A stretch of DNA of 57,464 nt, from the IMG/VR virus record IMGVR_UViG_3300022882_000005, positions 1 to 57,464 of that record; one strand, given 5' to 3'. This DNA comes from a virus. The notes under the pieces were generated by a model. The model was not told where the DNA came from and did not search any database. It worked only from the letters and a program-made list of their open reading frames with translations. A program made the position numbers and the translations under genes. Every line of letters starts with the position of its first letter. Position 1 is the first letter of the stretch. Shown one piece after another: positions 32,978 to 41,759 of the stretch.

Positions 32978-33286
32978 ATGATGACAATCACAGACCATTT
33001 AAAGGCATACGTCGAGCAGGCCGGTTTAGTTCCTGGAACTATGGACTATTACCTGGCAGAAAATGCCTTTTGGTTTGCAGCAGCTAGTGTCTTTAATGAA
33101 ATCCTTAGCGTAACCAATAAGCCAAAGCTCATCAGCAGTTACGTGCTCAGGGAGCAGCTAGAGGCAATGAGGGGAGAAATTGAGGGAGGAGCTAAGAAAG
33201 CTGTCATTGATGCCTTTCTATCTAGATTCAAAACTCAAGGAGAGGAAAACGATGAAATTGAACAACGACCAGATGGCAACCCTTAG
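32978..33286 (+). CDS. Hypothetical helical protein
   Basis: A 102-residue protein. ATG at 32978 is preferred (CAGGAGAG upstream) over earlier codons in the structured region. It looks helical with a hydrophobic aromatic patch (AENAFWFAAASVF). It overlaps the next gene by 35 bases. Function unknown. Confidence 0.65.
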   Translation: MMTITDHLKAYVEQAGLVPGTMDYYLAENAFWFAAASVFNEILSVTNKPKLISSYVLREQLEAMRGEIEGGAKKAVIDAFLSRFKTQGEENDEIEQRPDGNP

Positions 33287-33620
33287 AGTAGCCTTTCAAC
33301 ACGGTCCTGAGAGATGCATGGTACGCTTGAGAGCTTCTGACAAGAAGTGTACTCTCATGGTCCGCAAAGGACAAGCAAAGGCCGTCCCACTGAGAGAGCT
33401 TGGAGGCATGGCAGCTAGGGCTGTTCTCAACATGTGCACCGAGATTCGGAAAGACCGGATGGCTGTGTACTACAAGTTCAAGCAAGAGGCTCTCAACGCC
33501 TACCAGGAGGAAATGGATCGTGTGCGAAAAACCAAACAAGGTGAAGGTGGGAGTACTGGGACCGGGACACAACCAGGACAGACAAGCTCAGATGATGATA
33601 GAGGGGCTGAAACAAAGTAG
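33252..33620 (+). CDS. Hypothetical basic protein
   Basis: A 122-residue basic protein from ATG 33252 (AAGGAGAGG upstream) with two parts: a Lys/Arg-rich folded portion and a Gly/Thr/Gln/Ser-rich disordered tail. Possibly nucleic-acid-binding. Function unknown. Confidence 0.65.
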   Translation: MKLNNDQMATLRVAFQHGPERCMVRLRASDKKCTLMVRKGQAKAVPLRELGGMAARAVLNMCTEIRKDRMAVYYKFKQEALNAYQEEMDRVRKTKQGEGGSTGTGTQPGQTSSDDDRGAETK

Positions 33621-33933
33621 TTTGAATGAGATAATTCCGGTGAAGACAGAGATGGAGCTGGAACAAGAGGAAGCGAAGAAAAACTGGCCTGGTCCTGAGG
33701 AAGAGAAACCTCAAGTAGTCTTCCCTTTCAAAAAGACCCCAGACGCGTCAGCGGCTATGCTATTGGCAATGGCCTCCTCAATGGGCGGAGCTATGTATGG
33801 AGGATCAGGGAGAGGAGCCAAAGGAGTCGGCTTTGGATCCAAGCAAACGAAGAGTCGTTCCAAGAGCCAAAAGACCAAGCGCAACACGGCTAAGGCTAGT
33901 AAGCGAAGTAACAGGAGAAAGAAGAAGAAATGA
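33592..33933 (+). CDS. Hypothetical protein with basic Lys/Arg/Ser tail
   Basis: A 113-residue protein; ATG 33592 is the most likely start, though no strong ribosome site precedes it. An acidic first third, a Met/Gly/Ala-rich middle (AAMLLAMASSMGGAMYGG), then a tail with Lys/Arg/Ser repeats ending RRKKKK. The tail suggests nucleic-acid binding. It overlaps the RNR-like gene by 4 bases. Confidence 0.6.
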   Translation: MMIEGLKQSSLNEIIPVKTEMELEQEEAKKNWPGPEEEKPQVVFPFKKTPDASAAMLLAMASSMGGAMYGGSGRGAKGVGFGSKQTKSRSKSQKTKRNTAKASKRSNRRKKKK

Positions 33934-34934
33934 TTAATTTCATCCAGAAGGCATCTTATGACAGAGCTCTGAAACTGGCTTCAGCCAATTTCACCTCCGA
34001 TACGAAGATTCCTGACTGGACAACGGAGAAGGGCTGGGAGGCTGAGATCGGAATGGATTTAGCCTCCCTAGCTCTGCATCCTGGTCTGGTTTGGGACCAT
34101 AATAGAGAGAAGGCTATTCATTTTTCCAAGAGGGTGGTGTTTGCTACGAACATCAACAAGACCAATGGAGTGGCTCATATCATTCTTCCGGCGTTCGTCA
34201 GCGATCCTTTCACAGATGATCGTCGAATTGACTACGATGAAATCGAGAACGCAGTGTGGTATGCCCACAGGGCCATGGAAAGAATCTATACCACCAAAAA
34301 AGATGATTCCTGGGTTAGACGGAAAGTCGGTATCACCGGTCTGGCTGATATGCTTCTCATGCTGAACATCAGGTATGATAGCATGGAGGGACTGGAAGTC
34401 TGCCGAGAAGTCTGTTACCATGTGGCAAGAGCTTCATGGATGGCGTCTATCGTTCATCATGGAGAGAATCTTTCATTCGATACGCATAGCTACATAAGGT
34501 CAGATAAGCTCGATAGGTTCTTGAACCAAGCCGGTCGTAGACTCGACAACGTTATCATGAAGCAGATGAGAACGTCATCCAAATTCAGATATTTTGACGG
34601 AACAACGGCTGACAGTCCTCCTGCTAACGCATGCGAGATTGCCAATTTTGTATCTTCCGGAGTGGGAGTTCTACAACCGACGAGGGCATGGTGGAAAGAT
34701 AGTAACGACAGATCTGACACCGAGTTCGGTTACTCCTTTATGGAGTTCGTCAGATGGTTCTATGAGATCGAGTCAGGTGTTAGCATCTCTCGTGACAATC
34801 CTCCGGAATTCCTTGATAGATGTTGGGCTATCGATCACAACGTCTACAATACTTGTTGTAAAGGGATCTCTGAACCGAATGTATGCATGAAGTATACATG
34901 GGTCTATGAGATCATTGCCCTGGACCTGCTCTGA
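33930..34934 (+). CDS. Ribonucleotide-reductase-like alpha fragment (C-terminal barrel part)
   Basis: A 334-residue protein whose middle aligns with the C-terminal barrel of class I/II ribonucleotide reductase large subunits. IDYDEIENAVWYAHRAMERI, then RRKVGITGLADMLLMLNIRY with YDS following, then ARASWMASIV, follow the order of the family's RRIGLGVMGLADLL and YDS regions; ACEIANFVSSGVGVLQP follows the APTGTISMIAGVSSGIEP position. The N-terminal half with the substrate and effector sites is missing. The Cys-Asn-Leu-type catalytic motif is replaced (GVAHIILPAF). So it is a split, partner-dependent piece, or a degenerate or repurposed paralogue. The call rests on pattern matching only. Confidence 0.55.
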   Translation: MINFIQKASYDRALKLASANFTSDTKIPDWTTEKGWEAEIGMDLASLALHPGLVWDHNREKAIHFSKRVVFATNINKTNGVAHIILPAFVSDPFTDDRRIDYDEIENAVWYAHRAMERIYTTKKDDSWVRRKVGITGLADMLLMLNIRYDSMEGLEVCREVCYHVARASWMASIVHHGENLSFDTHSYIRSDKLDRFLNQAGRRLDNVIMKQMRTSSKFRYFDGTTADSPPANACEIANFVSSGVGVLQPTRAWWKDSNDRSDTEFGYSFMEFVRWFYEIESGVSISRDNPPEFLDRCWAIDHNVYNTCCKGISEPNVCMKYTWVYEIIALDLL

Positions 34935-34991
34935 AACTCATATTAGGTCCAGGACGCTGGAACAACAAACCCTGAAATAGGAGATAGGTGC

Positions 34992-36836
34992 ATGGATATA
35001 ACGCGCATGGAGATAGAACAGCTGCTGGAAGGCGGCAGAGACTTCCGTGATAGCACTAAGTGGATGGTCATGGGATCTCACTTCGATGACTATAGAAATG
35101 AGTCCCTTAGGATCGGCTTCCCGAATGGGGACGAGATTGAGACCACTCGCAAAGAGTTGATGGTCAACCTCATCGTACTTCCTATCTTCCCGAAGTTCGG
35201 AGTGGAGTTGGAGCCAGAGCTCTGGTTCGACTCGGAGGTCTATGGGTCCGACATGGCTGAGTACTTCGATATGGCCATCACAGCCCTTGGAGAGGTCGAG
35301 GACGTCGGGGCAGTCAACAGAGCGGTAGCTGAAGCCATCGCTGAGCTCTCATCGTTAGCGGTGGACGCTAACGTGAGAATAGGAAGCACCGTAAACCTCT
35401 GGGAGCTCGGACGTGTCTGTGACGAGGTTCCTAGGCTTGATGAGATTCTACACACGGACATGAGTGCTGTTGGGGATTTCCGTAAGGTTGAACTCCGCAT
35501 CAACGAGCTCATGAGAGAAGCAGAAGATCTCCTCTCGGAGCACTCTCAGATCTATAAGGCGCTTCTACGGAATACCAATTCGGATCAGTTCAAACAGATT
35601 CTTGTCAGCATCGGTCCCAAGCCGAACTTGTTTGGAGAGGTCATTCCGGAGCTTCCGGACACCAACTTCATGCGAGGTCTGAGGAACGTTCAAGACTTCT
35701 TTCTGATGTCAGAGACGGCCAGGAAGGTCCTGATCACGACTCACAGATCGGTCAGACAATCGGGCTATCTCACCAGGAAGCTCTCGTTACTAACCATCGA
35801 CACACTACTCAGTGAAGAAGATGACTGTGGCACTCAGCACTGCGTGAAATTTGAGATCACTGACGAAGATGCTCTTTCTCGTATCAAGGGAAGATGGTAT
35901 AAGGAGACCACCACATCAGATGAGCTGGTTATGGTGGATCCTGACAACGAGTCGTTGATCGGAAAGACCATATTTCTGCGATCCCCGATGACGTGTGCAG
36001 GGACAGATGTCTGTCGGACTTGCTATGGTGATCTTTGGAGAGTTAACAAGGACATGCATGTCGGCATCGTTGCCGTACTGTTCTTGACCAGTCAGTTCAC
36101 CCAGAGGCTTCTATCGGCAAAGCATCTACTTCAGACCCGTTCTCCTGACTTGGATTGGGGTGAGAAGTTCTTGATGGCATTTTCTGTTGATAGATCCATC
36201 GTCACAGTCCTCCCGGACTTCAATGCCACGTTGGTTTTAGATGACGATGACGTCGAAGACGACGAGAGTACTGGAGAGAAGTACATCACCGGCATGACCT
36301 TGACTACCTCGTCGAGGGAACTCAGGATTCCACTCCCAGCCCAACTGTATTTCACTGATGACTTTCAGAAAGCCCTACCAGGTTTCAGGACATCAGAGGG
36401 AAAGTTCGAAATCAAACTCAAGGACTTCGTTGATGAGGTCATCTTCTCAGTGTTCATCCAGAACGAGGAGATCACTCAGTCTCTCAATCAGATCAAGGCG
36501 TTGATCGAAAACAAGGATCATCTTGGGGCCGAAACGATTGATGAGATGGTAAGCATGATGTTCGGTCTGCTCAGTGGCAACGGTATCTTGTTGGACATGA
36601 TTCACATCGAGTGCATCATGCGGAACTTGATACGGGATCCGGAAGACATCTCCGAAAGGCCGGACTTCCATACGGAATCACCGGACTACGTCATCTTAAG
36701 GCTGGCTGACTCCATCCTTCACGGGAAGAGTGTCACCGTCGGTCTTTCGTTCGAAAATCTCAAACAGCAGCTTAACTCAGCCAGGACGTTCCGTAAGGAA
36801 GGTTCCTCATTGATAGACTGCTTCTTCGAAAGGTAG
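34992..36836 (+). CDS. RNA polymerase beta-prime subunit, C-terminal half
   Basis: A 614-residue protein with the bridge helix and trigger loop: NFMRGLRNVQDFFLMSETARK (about 225-245) and RSVRQSGYLTRKLSLL (252-267), matching bacterial [20 protein letters not shown] and ANSGYLTRRLV. A zinc site follows (C279, C284, C335, C341, C344 in CAGTDVCRTCYG), then HVGIVAVLFLTSQFTQRLLS, the counterpart of the [20 protein letters not shown] block, and the jaw/C-terminal region. It complements the half at 21028-22578. Together they form the catalytic core with beta pieces encoded elsewhere. Confidence 0.9.
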   Translation: MDITRMEIEQLLEGGRDFRDSTKWMVMGSHFDDYRNESLRIGFPNGDEIETTRKELMVNLIVLPIFPKFGVELEPELWFDSEVYGSDMAEYFDMAITALGEVEDVGAVNRAVAEAIAELSSLAVDANVRIGSTVNLWELGRVCDEVPRLDEILHTDMSAVGDFRKVELRINELMREAEDLLSEHSQIYKALLRNTNSDQFKQILVSIGPKPNLFGEVIPELPDTNFMRGLRNVQDFFLMSETARKVLITTHRSVRQSGYLTRKLSLLTIDTLLSEEDDCGTQHCVKFEITDEDALSRIKGRWYKETTTSDELVMVDPDNESLIGKTIFLRSPMTCAGTDVCRTCYGDLWRVNKDMHVGIVAVLFLTSQFTQRLLSAKHLLQTRSPDLDWGEKFLMAFSVDRSIVTVLPDFNATLVLDDDDVEDDESTGEKYITGMTLTTSSRELRIPLPAQLYFTDDFQKALPGFRTSEGKFEIKLKDFVDEVIFSVFIQNEEITQSLNQIKALIENKDHLGAETIDEMVSMMFGLLSGNGILLDMIHIECIMRNLIRDPEDISERPDFHTESPDYVILRLADSILHGKSVTVGLSFENLKQQLNSARTFRKEGSSLIDCFFER

Positions 36837-36842
36837 GGAAAC

Positions 36843-37271
36843 ATGGCGACGGAAGCGAAAAGAGAGTGGATGTCCGAAGCTCTGAAATACATGTGGGACA
36901 AACTGCTGGGAGTCGTCAGCGGGAATCTTCTCGAAGATGACGTTCTTGCCGTTATGCTTAAGATAGAGGAAACGATCCTCTATAACGGGTACTCTGTTAA
37001 GTACGGAAGGGCTAGAGACAAGGCTCCACACCAGATCATCAAGATCTATGAGACCCCAAAGGGATCCAAACAGTTTGCAGTGTTTACGATGCTGTTGGGT
37101 GGCGAATCCTCCAAAAAGATCATCGACGACAACAACCAGGAACGCCTTATGCTAGGTGAGATCTGGGATGATAGTCGAGGTAAGAAACGGAAGATTGGTC
37201 CTGGTAAAAAGGGTCATCGGAGAGAGGAGAATGATAAGAATGCAAGTAATGATAAACCTCCTTCAGTCTGA
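36843..37271 (+). CDS. Hypothetical protein
   Basis: A 142-residue protein starting MATEAKREWMSEALKYM; helical N-terminus, then a beta-rich middle and a basic, disordered tail (GKKRKIGPGKKGHRREEN). It begins 6 bases after the RNA polymerase gene and overlaps the next gene. Similar in its middle (GYSVKYG, HQIIKIYE) to the start of the next protein (GYSVDFV, NYLELVHW), so the two may share a small fold. Confidence 0.68.
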   Translation: MATEAKREWMSEALKYMWDKLLGVVSGNLLEDDVLAVMLKIEETILYNGYSVKYGRARDKAPHQIIKIYETPKGSKQFAVFTMLLGGESSKKIIDDNNQERLMLGEIWDDSRGKKRKIGPGKKGHRREENDKNASNDKPPSV

Positions 37272-38058
37272 AGAGACAGTGCTTAAAGAGACCTGGAATT
37301 CAATTCTGGATCTATGTTATCATTGTGTGGCTGGAGATGTTAAAAGGGCTCGTGAAAGAACCCTTGAGGGTTTGGAACTCTATATCGCATCTCTAGGCTA
37401 CTCCGTTGACTTCGTCTCTGCGGCAAAGGAACAAGGTCCTAACTACCTTGAGTTAGTACACTGGCCTCTAAAAGGGGAATGTCAGTTCATCAACTATAAG
37501 TTCTCAATTTGTAGGGGTCATCCCAACGACCCTCTCAAACTTATCATCGATGCCAACAACAACGCCAGAAAAGATTTGGTGGAACCTCTGAGAAGCGGAG
37601 CCAATAATCACCGCAAGGTGATTAGAGACAAGGCTGGAAGGCCCTTCAAGCCTCATCTCCCAGACCCGAAGCTGGATACTACATCCAAGGTTGAGGCTGA
37701 TAGAGTCATAGCCATGGAGATGTCTGAGGGAGACCCGATCGAATTCTGTGAGATCTGTCCTTCATTGGAAGGGTGTATCGTCAGAGTTGAGAAGTGCGAC
37801 TTGAAACCTGAGAAAGTTGGAGTCGTGTATTGGGTGCAAGGTCAGAATGTCCATACCAAGAACAAGGGGACAACCATCGAGTTCAGGGTATGGGGAAAGA
37901 CTCTCGACAAATCTGGGACCATCATTCGTATTCCAGACAAGAGCCAAAGTACAAGGAAAGAGAAAGATAAAGTCTCTACCTTTCCGTGCACCAACATCAA
38001 AGTGATCGCTGACAGTTTGATCCGTTATCGCGGACAACTGGAAAAAGGAGGTAAGTAG
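37231..38058 (+). CDS. Hypothetical protein with cysteine pairs
   Basis: A 275-residue protein; ATG 37231 or 37240 fit the GAGAGGAG upstream. The N-terminal 100 residues are helical and then beta-rich, a disordered Lys/Pro stretch follows, and the C-terminal half has FCEICPSLEGC and further cysteines, possibly a metal site. A small beta-barrel (VGVVYWVQGQNVHTKNKG...IEFRVWG) lies near 195-225. Function unknown; it overlaps neighbours on both sides. Confidence 0.68.
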   Translation: MIRMQVMINLLQSEETVLKETWNSILDLCYHCVAGDVKRARERTLEGLELYIASLGYSVDFVSAAKEQGPNYLELVHWPLKGECQFINYKFSICRGHPNDPLKLIIDANNNARKDLVEPLRSGANNHRKVIRDKAGRPFKPHLPDPKLDTTSKVEADRVIAMEMSEGDPIEFCEICPSLEGCIVRVEKCDLKPEKVGVVYWVQGQNVHTKNKGTTIEFRVWGKTLDKSGTIIRIPDKSQSTRKEKDKVSTFPCTNIKVIADSLIRYRGQLEKGGK

Positions 38059-38666
38059 TGAGAGGACAGAGATCAGAAGAAATCAAGCACTTGTTCAACA
38101 TGGCTGTCGTCGCCATGAGGGACCCGAAGAAGTCTGGTGAACAACTCCGTCAGATCGCGTCCGGCCTGGAAAGGCTGGCATATATGGAAGGGTTCATGCC
38201 TGATCCAGTTCTCGACGACGACGGTAAAGTGATCGCCATTCGAGCGATGGTATCGCTGTTTCATCCGCAGAAGGCGGATCCGGAGTTTATGTTCGATCCG
38301 GACAACGCAGAACGGTTGGAAGAGCTCAAGAAAAAGCGGGTGAAAGATCTTCGCAAGAAGAAGCGTGCGGAGGGAAAAGAACCCAAACCTAAGAAAGAGC
38401 AATACCACCGAAGCAAAGACCCGGACAAGTTGAACGCTCTGAAGGACCAGGCACTGGCGATGGATTCAGAGTTAGCCCTGGAGAACTTCAAGCATTCTTT
38501 CAATGCCGGAGTCTGTGAAGTGATGGATGGTCGTAAGACTCTTCGTATCGTGGTTTCTGGATTGATCCGAGATGCGAGGACTAGAAAGCTCCGAGTTACC
38601 GGGGTTTATACGGACGGTGGCGTCGGAGGTGCCGCTCGTTACTTGGAGAAGTGTACGTTCGTGTGA
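38058..38666 (+). CDS. Hypothetical charged protein
   Basis: A 202-residue protein with a GTG start and AAGGAGG upstream. Residues about 90-125 are a long Lys/Arg/Glu helix (LEELKKKRVKDLRKKKRAEG), then a folded C-terminal domain. No known motif. Followed by a terminator, so it ends the beta-prime C-half unit. Confidence 0.7.
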   Translation: MRGQRSEEIKHLFNMAVVAMRDPKKSGEQLRQIASGLERLAYMEGFMPDPVLDDDGKVIAIRAMVSLFHPQKADPEFMFDPDNAERLEELKKKRVKDLRKKKRAEGKEPKPKKEQYHRSKDPDKLNALKDQALAMDSELALENFKHSFNAGVCEVMDGRKTLRIVVSGLIRDARTRKLRVTGVYTDGGVGGAARYLEKCTFV

Positions 38667-38689
38667 TCTTTATCGGTCCGTGAGACAAC

Positions 38690-38727
38690 AGACGGAAGGG
38701 GCTTTTAAGCCCCTCCGTCTTTCTTCC
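38690..38727 (+). terminator. Intrinsic terminator
   Basis: AGACGGAAGGGGC-TTTTAA-GCCCCTCCGTCTTTC, 12 pairs with one bulge, then TTCTTCC. Ends the unit that starts before the beta-prime C-half. Confidence 0.8.
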
Positions 38728-38787
38728 TCGTAATTTGTGCTTTCTAGAAACATACAATGGATTAGCATGAACGAAAGAGGAACCGAC

Positions 38788-39246
38788 ATGAACATATACC
38801 AACAGTTTCAGACGTTCCTCGAGGACTTTAACTCGAACTACCCGAGGAATTCGCCGAGATGCAAGTCTACAGGGTGTAACGAGCTAGAATGGAGAGGTAC
38901 TGGGTATTGTTACAAGTGCCTAGATTATACCCTCCAGAAACAGATCCTTGAGAAAATGAAGGCCGTTGAAGCCGCCCTTGGAGGCGAGACACTGGACAAA
39001 CTCAAGGCCGCACAAGATGCTTTAGCTGACGGTATTACCGTCAGATCTATAGAGGGGGATTTACCTCATAAAGTCCTTCCACGGAAGATATCTGCTGTTG
39101 AGGATGATAGTCCTGGGTTTGTACCTAGCGACATTGGGAATGCAGACGCAGATGTCAGCCTCAAAGGGAGTTCGACAAGCTCCAACAAGAAAAATGTGGC
39201 TAATGCCGCTGCTGCACTCAAGAAAGCGAGCGACGGCGGCCCATAG
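38788..39246 (+). CDS. Zinc-finger protein with disordered tail
   Basis: A 152-residue protein starting MNIYQQFQTFLEDF (ATG 38788, AGAGG upstream). CKSTGC and CYKC (about 26-50) form a plausible zinc site, followed by a helix (LEKMKAVEAALGGETLDKLKAAQDALADG) and a Ser/Asn/Lys-rich tail. It lies 9 bases before the actin-like gene, so it may be a partner or adaptor of that filament protein. This is suggested by adjacency only. Confidence 0.68.
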   Translation: MNIYQQFQTFLEDFNSNYPRNSPRCKSTGCNELEWRGTGYCYKCLDYTLQKQILEKMKAVEAALGGETLDKLKAAQDALADGITVRSIEGDLPHKVLPRKISAVEDDSPGFVPSDIGNADADVSLKGSSTSSNKKNVANAAAALKKASDGGP

Positions 39247-39255
39247 GGGACGTCG

Positions 39256-40437
39256 ATGAAACCGTTCCAAACAGCGAGCTTCAGAAGAGACATGACAGTC
39301 AACCTGAACCTCGGCTCTCCGAGGAAAGCGAAAACAGAAAGACCTAAACCGGCATCGCGAAAGCCGATGAATAGAGGACGTAAGTCTATGCCAACTGTAA
39401 CTAAGACGACACCAACCCCGAAAGCAGTTCCCCCTGTGGAGACTACTGCGAAGGTCATGCCTATTGGGCTCGACGTCGGGACTATGAATCTCGTATCCGC
39501 CAGAATGATTGGCGATGGCGTGGAGACTTCCACCCTTAGGAACGTATTCCTGGAGATCCCGGAGGAATACGCTGGACAAATGGACCTGGAGAAGGTCAGC
39601 TATGCCAAGATCGAGGACAAGCTGTACGTTCTCTCCGAAGAGGCATTCACATTCGCTAACATCTTCAACCAAGAAGCCAAGCGTCCGATGCGAGAGGGTA
39701 TGATCTCTCCCGAAGAGTTGGACTCCGCAGACATTCTCGCGGTTATGCTTCGGGAACTGATTGGAAAAGGTGATGGCGAGAAGCCATGTTGCTACTCGAT
39801 TCCTGCCGACCCGATTGATAGCGACGTGAAAGTCGTATATCACCGGGATATCTTCCGCCGCATCATCACGTCACTCGGTTACAAGGCGATTCCTCTCAAT
39901 GAGGGAGTGGCCATCGTATACTCTGAATGTGCTGGTGAGGGATTCACGGGTATCGGTATCAGTTTCGGTGGCGGAATGACAAACGTCGGCGTCTCGTTCA
40001 AAGGCGTTGAAGTGATGTCGTTCTCGTGTGCCCGTGGTGGTGACTGGATCGATAGGAATGCAGCCTCTTCCTTGGGTCAGGTTCCCAACCGTCTTACGAT
40101 GATCAAAGAACGTGAAGACTTCGACTTGAATGACTTCTCTCAGGGGAAGCGTAAGGAACGGCGGATGAAAGAAGCCTTGACGTATTACTACAAGGACCTC
40201 ATCGGCTACACTGTACGTCACATCGTCAAAGGTCTGGACGGAATTGACACTGAGTTCCCTGAAGACGTTCCAGTAATCATCTCCGGTGGAACATCCAAGG
40301 CGAAGGGCTTTGTCGAATTGGTAGGCCAAGCTATCGAGGAACATGAGTTCCCCTTCGACATCAAGGGAGTTCGTCACGCTGAGAACCCACTCACAGCCAC
40401 AGCCGAAGGGTGTTTGATCAACGCTCTGAAGGAATAG
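39256..40437 (+). CDS. Actin-like ATPase
   Basis: A 393-residue protein. After a basic, disordered N-terminus (about 60 residues) comes an actin/Hsp70-superfamily ATPase: phosphate-1 loop IGLDVGTMNLVSARM (about 70-84), phosphate-2 loop GIGISFGGGMTNVGVSF (about 233-249), and adenosine motif PVIISGGTSKAKGFVEL (about 335-351), with the family's closing ENPLTATAEGCL. The sequence order fits MreB/ParM/FtsA/PilM-type proteins. In a large phage such a filament could position the genome or capsids in the cell, as actin- or tubulin-like proteins do in other large phages. The partner is unknown. Confidence 0.82.
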   Translation: MKPFQTASFRRDMTVNLNLGSPRKAKTERPKPASRKPMNRGRKSMPTVTKTTPTPKAVPPVETTAKVMPIGLDVGTMNLVSARMIGDGVETSTLRNVFLEIPEEYAGQMDLEKVSYAKIEDKLYVLSEEAFTFANIFNQEAKRPMREGMISPEELDSADILAVMLRELIGKGDGEKPCCYSIPADPIDSDVKVVYHRDIFRRIITSLGYKAIPLNEGVAIVYSECAGEGFTGIGISFGGGMTNVGVSFKGVEVMSFSCARGGDWIDRNAASSLGQVPNRLTMIKEREDFDLNDFSQGKRKERRMKEALTYYYKDLIGYTVRHIVKGLDGIDTEFPEDVPVIISGGTSKAKGFVELVGQAIEEHEFPFDIKGVRHAENPLTATAEGCLINALKE

Positions 40438-40441
40438 AGAT

Positions 40442-40987
40442 ATGTTATTCTACGATACCGACATACTACAAGAGGGTTGGTGGAAGGGCTTTTTAACTCA
40501 AATCTCTGGAGATGTGGACGGAGCTTTCACTCATTTTGGAATCATGCTCTCTGTCAATCCTGATAGGGGTCTCAACAAGACCGTGAAGATCGCGAAGGAG
40601 ATGATTCCTGAGATTAAGAAGATCTCCAGTTTCAAGCTTACGGATCAACAAGAGAATATCGCTAGAATATCGATCGAGAAAGACAGCAGCGACAAGAATG
40701 CGTTTTTCCTCTTGATGAAAACCCGTGATGGAGTGATGCCGTGGGCTCAGGGAAAGAAGTGGAGTAATAAGCCCGTTTATGACAGAAGTAAGGAAGTAGC
40801 TGACATGATGGCTACTGCCAACAACGGAAAAGAGCTAGCCGCTATTCTGGAGAAAGCTGTTGATAAGGCTGAAAGAATGATGGGGGTCTTCACTAATGAA
40901 ACTGACCGATATTGTAAAAGAAGTATCGCTGTCGGACTGGTGGAGATCATGACGCAGATAAGACACCGAATTGCTCTGAGGGAATAG
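40442..40987 (+). CDS. MLFY-leader protein
   Basis: A 181-residue protein starting MLFYDTDILQEGWW, with L-Q-E at 9-11, directly after the actin-like gene stop. The body is helical and charged (VKIAKEMIPEIKKI, AILEKAVDKAERMM) with no known domain. The preceding bases (GGAATAGAGAT) are nearly identical to those before the next leader gene (40992), so the two may derive from a duplicated unit. Confidence 0.75.
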   Translation: MLFYDTDILQEGWWKGFLTQISGDVDGAFTHFGIMLSVNPDRGLNKTVKIAKEMIPEIKKISSFKLTDQQENIARISIEKDSSDKNAFFLLMKTRDGVMPWAQGKKWSNKPVYDRSKEVADMMATANNGKELAAILEKAVDKAERMMGVFTNETDRYCKRSIAVGLVEIMTQIRHRIALRE

Positions 40988-40991
40988 AGAT

Positions 40992-41090
40992 ATGCCTTTG
41001 TTTTATGATAGAGAAATACTGAATGAATCCCCCTTCTCCGAAGTCGGATATCAGGGATTTACCCTCGATCTTCAAGGACAAGTCAGGTAA
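40992..41090 (+). CDS. MPLFY leader peptide, frameshift to next frame likely
   Basis: A 32-residue frame MPLFYDREILNESPF... with L-N-E at 10-12, ending at TAA 41088-41090. It overlaps the start of the 221-residue frame at 41023 in the +1 frame. A one-base slip at the C5 run (41029-41033) would fuse the leader to the longer body. The pair is probably one leader gene with a frameshift, real or artefactual. Confidence 0.55.
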   Translation: MPLFYDREILNESPFSEVGYQGFTLDLQGQVR

Positions 41091-41688
41091 CATCGCTATC
41101 GTCGAAGATAAGAAGGGTTACAAACCCCAGGAAGCTCTTAAGCTTTGGAAGAAGATTTCCACTGTGAAGGGGATGAAGTCTTACCTCAAGGGAGCTAGCG
41201 CGAGGAGAGTCTACTTCAAAAATGAGTGGGATGAGCTCTTGAATCCTGATACTTCACCACATAAAGATGAGCTCTTGGATTCAGTAAAAAGGCTTAAGCT
41301 ACACTTCATCGAAGATATAGGTAGCGATGAACTGTACTTCTCCATGGTAGACGGGAAGATCTATGAGCTATGGTCTGGTGAATACACTCTCTCTGTATGG
41401 GAAGAGAACTGGGGTCGATACGTACATGCAAAGACCGGAGGACTTTTTGGTGAAGCTCCTCCAGAAAAGGAAGAAGGAAACTTCTGGAAGAACGTAAGGA
41501 ACATTGGCAGATTTGTTGGCATGGTTCCTTTCGTGTTCACCGGAATACCGTATATTCTTTGGGACAAGTATCGGTGGGAGAAGGAAATGGAAAGAAAGCA
41601 CGGTAAGGGAGCTTCTAAGAATATGAAGTATACGATCCCTGACTGGGCAATGAATTTTATGACAGTTGAAGAAGATTGCCAAGAATAG
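41023..41688 (+). CDS. Body of the MPLFY-leader protein (membrane segment)
   Basis: A 221-residue frame starting MNPPSPKSDIRDL; no ribosome site precedes this ATG and a stop codon lies just before it in frame, supporting the view that it is the continuation of the MPLFY frame. Residues about 160-180 form a hydrophobic segment (RFVGMVPFVFTGIPYILW), then a charged tail. Membrane attachment and the leader fit the ejected-protein idea. Confidence 0.65.
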   Translation: MNPPSPKSDIRDLPSIFKDKSGNIAIVEDKKGYKPQEALKLWKKISTVKGMKSYLKGASARRVYFKNEWDELLNPDTSPHKDELLDSVKRLKLHFIEDIGSDELYFSMVDGKIYELWSGEYTLSVWEENWGRYVHAKTGGLFGEAPPEKEEGNFWKNVRNIGRFVGMVPFVFTGIPYILWDKYRWEKEMERKHGKGASKNMKYTIPDWAMNFMTVEEDCQE

Positions 41689-41759
41689 AGACTCTTAAGA
41701 ATAGGAGTCTGTCTGAAGTAAAGAGGAAGCCGTCACAAACCGAAAAAGGAAAACGGACA

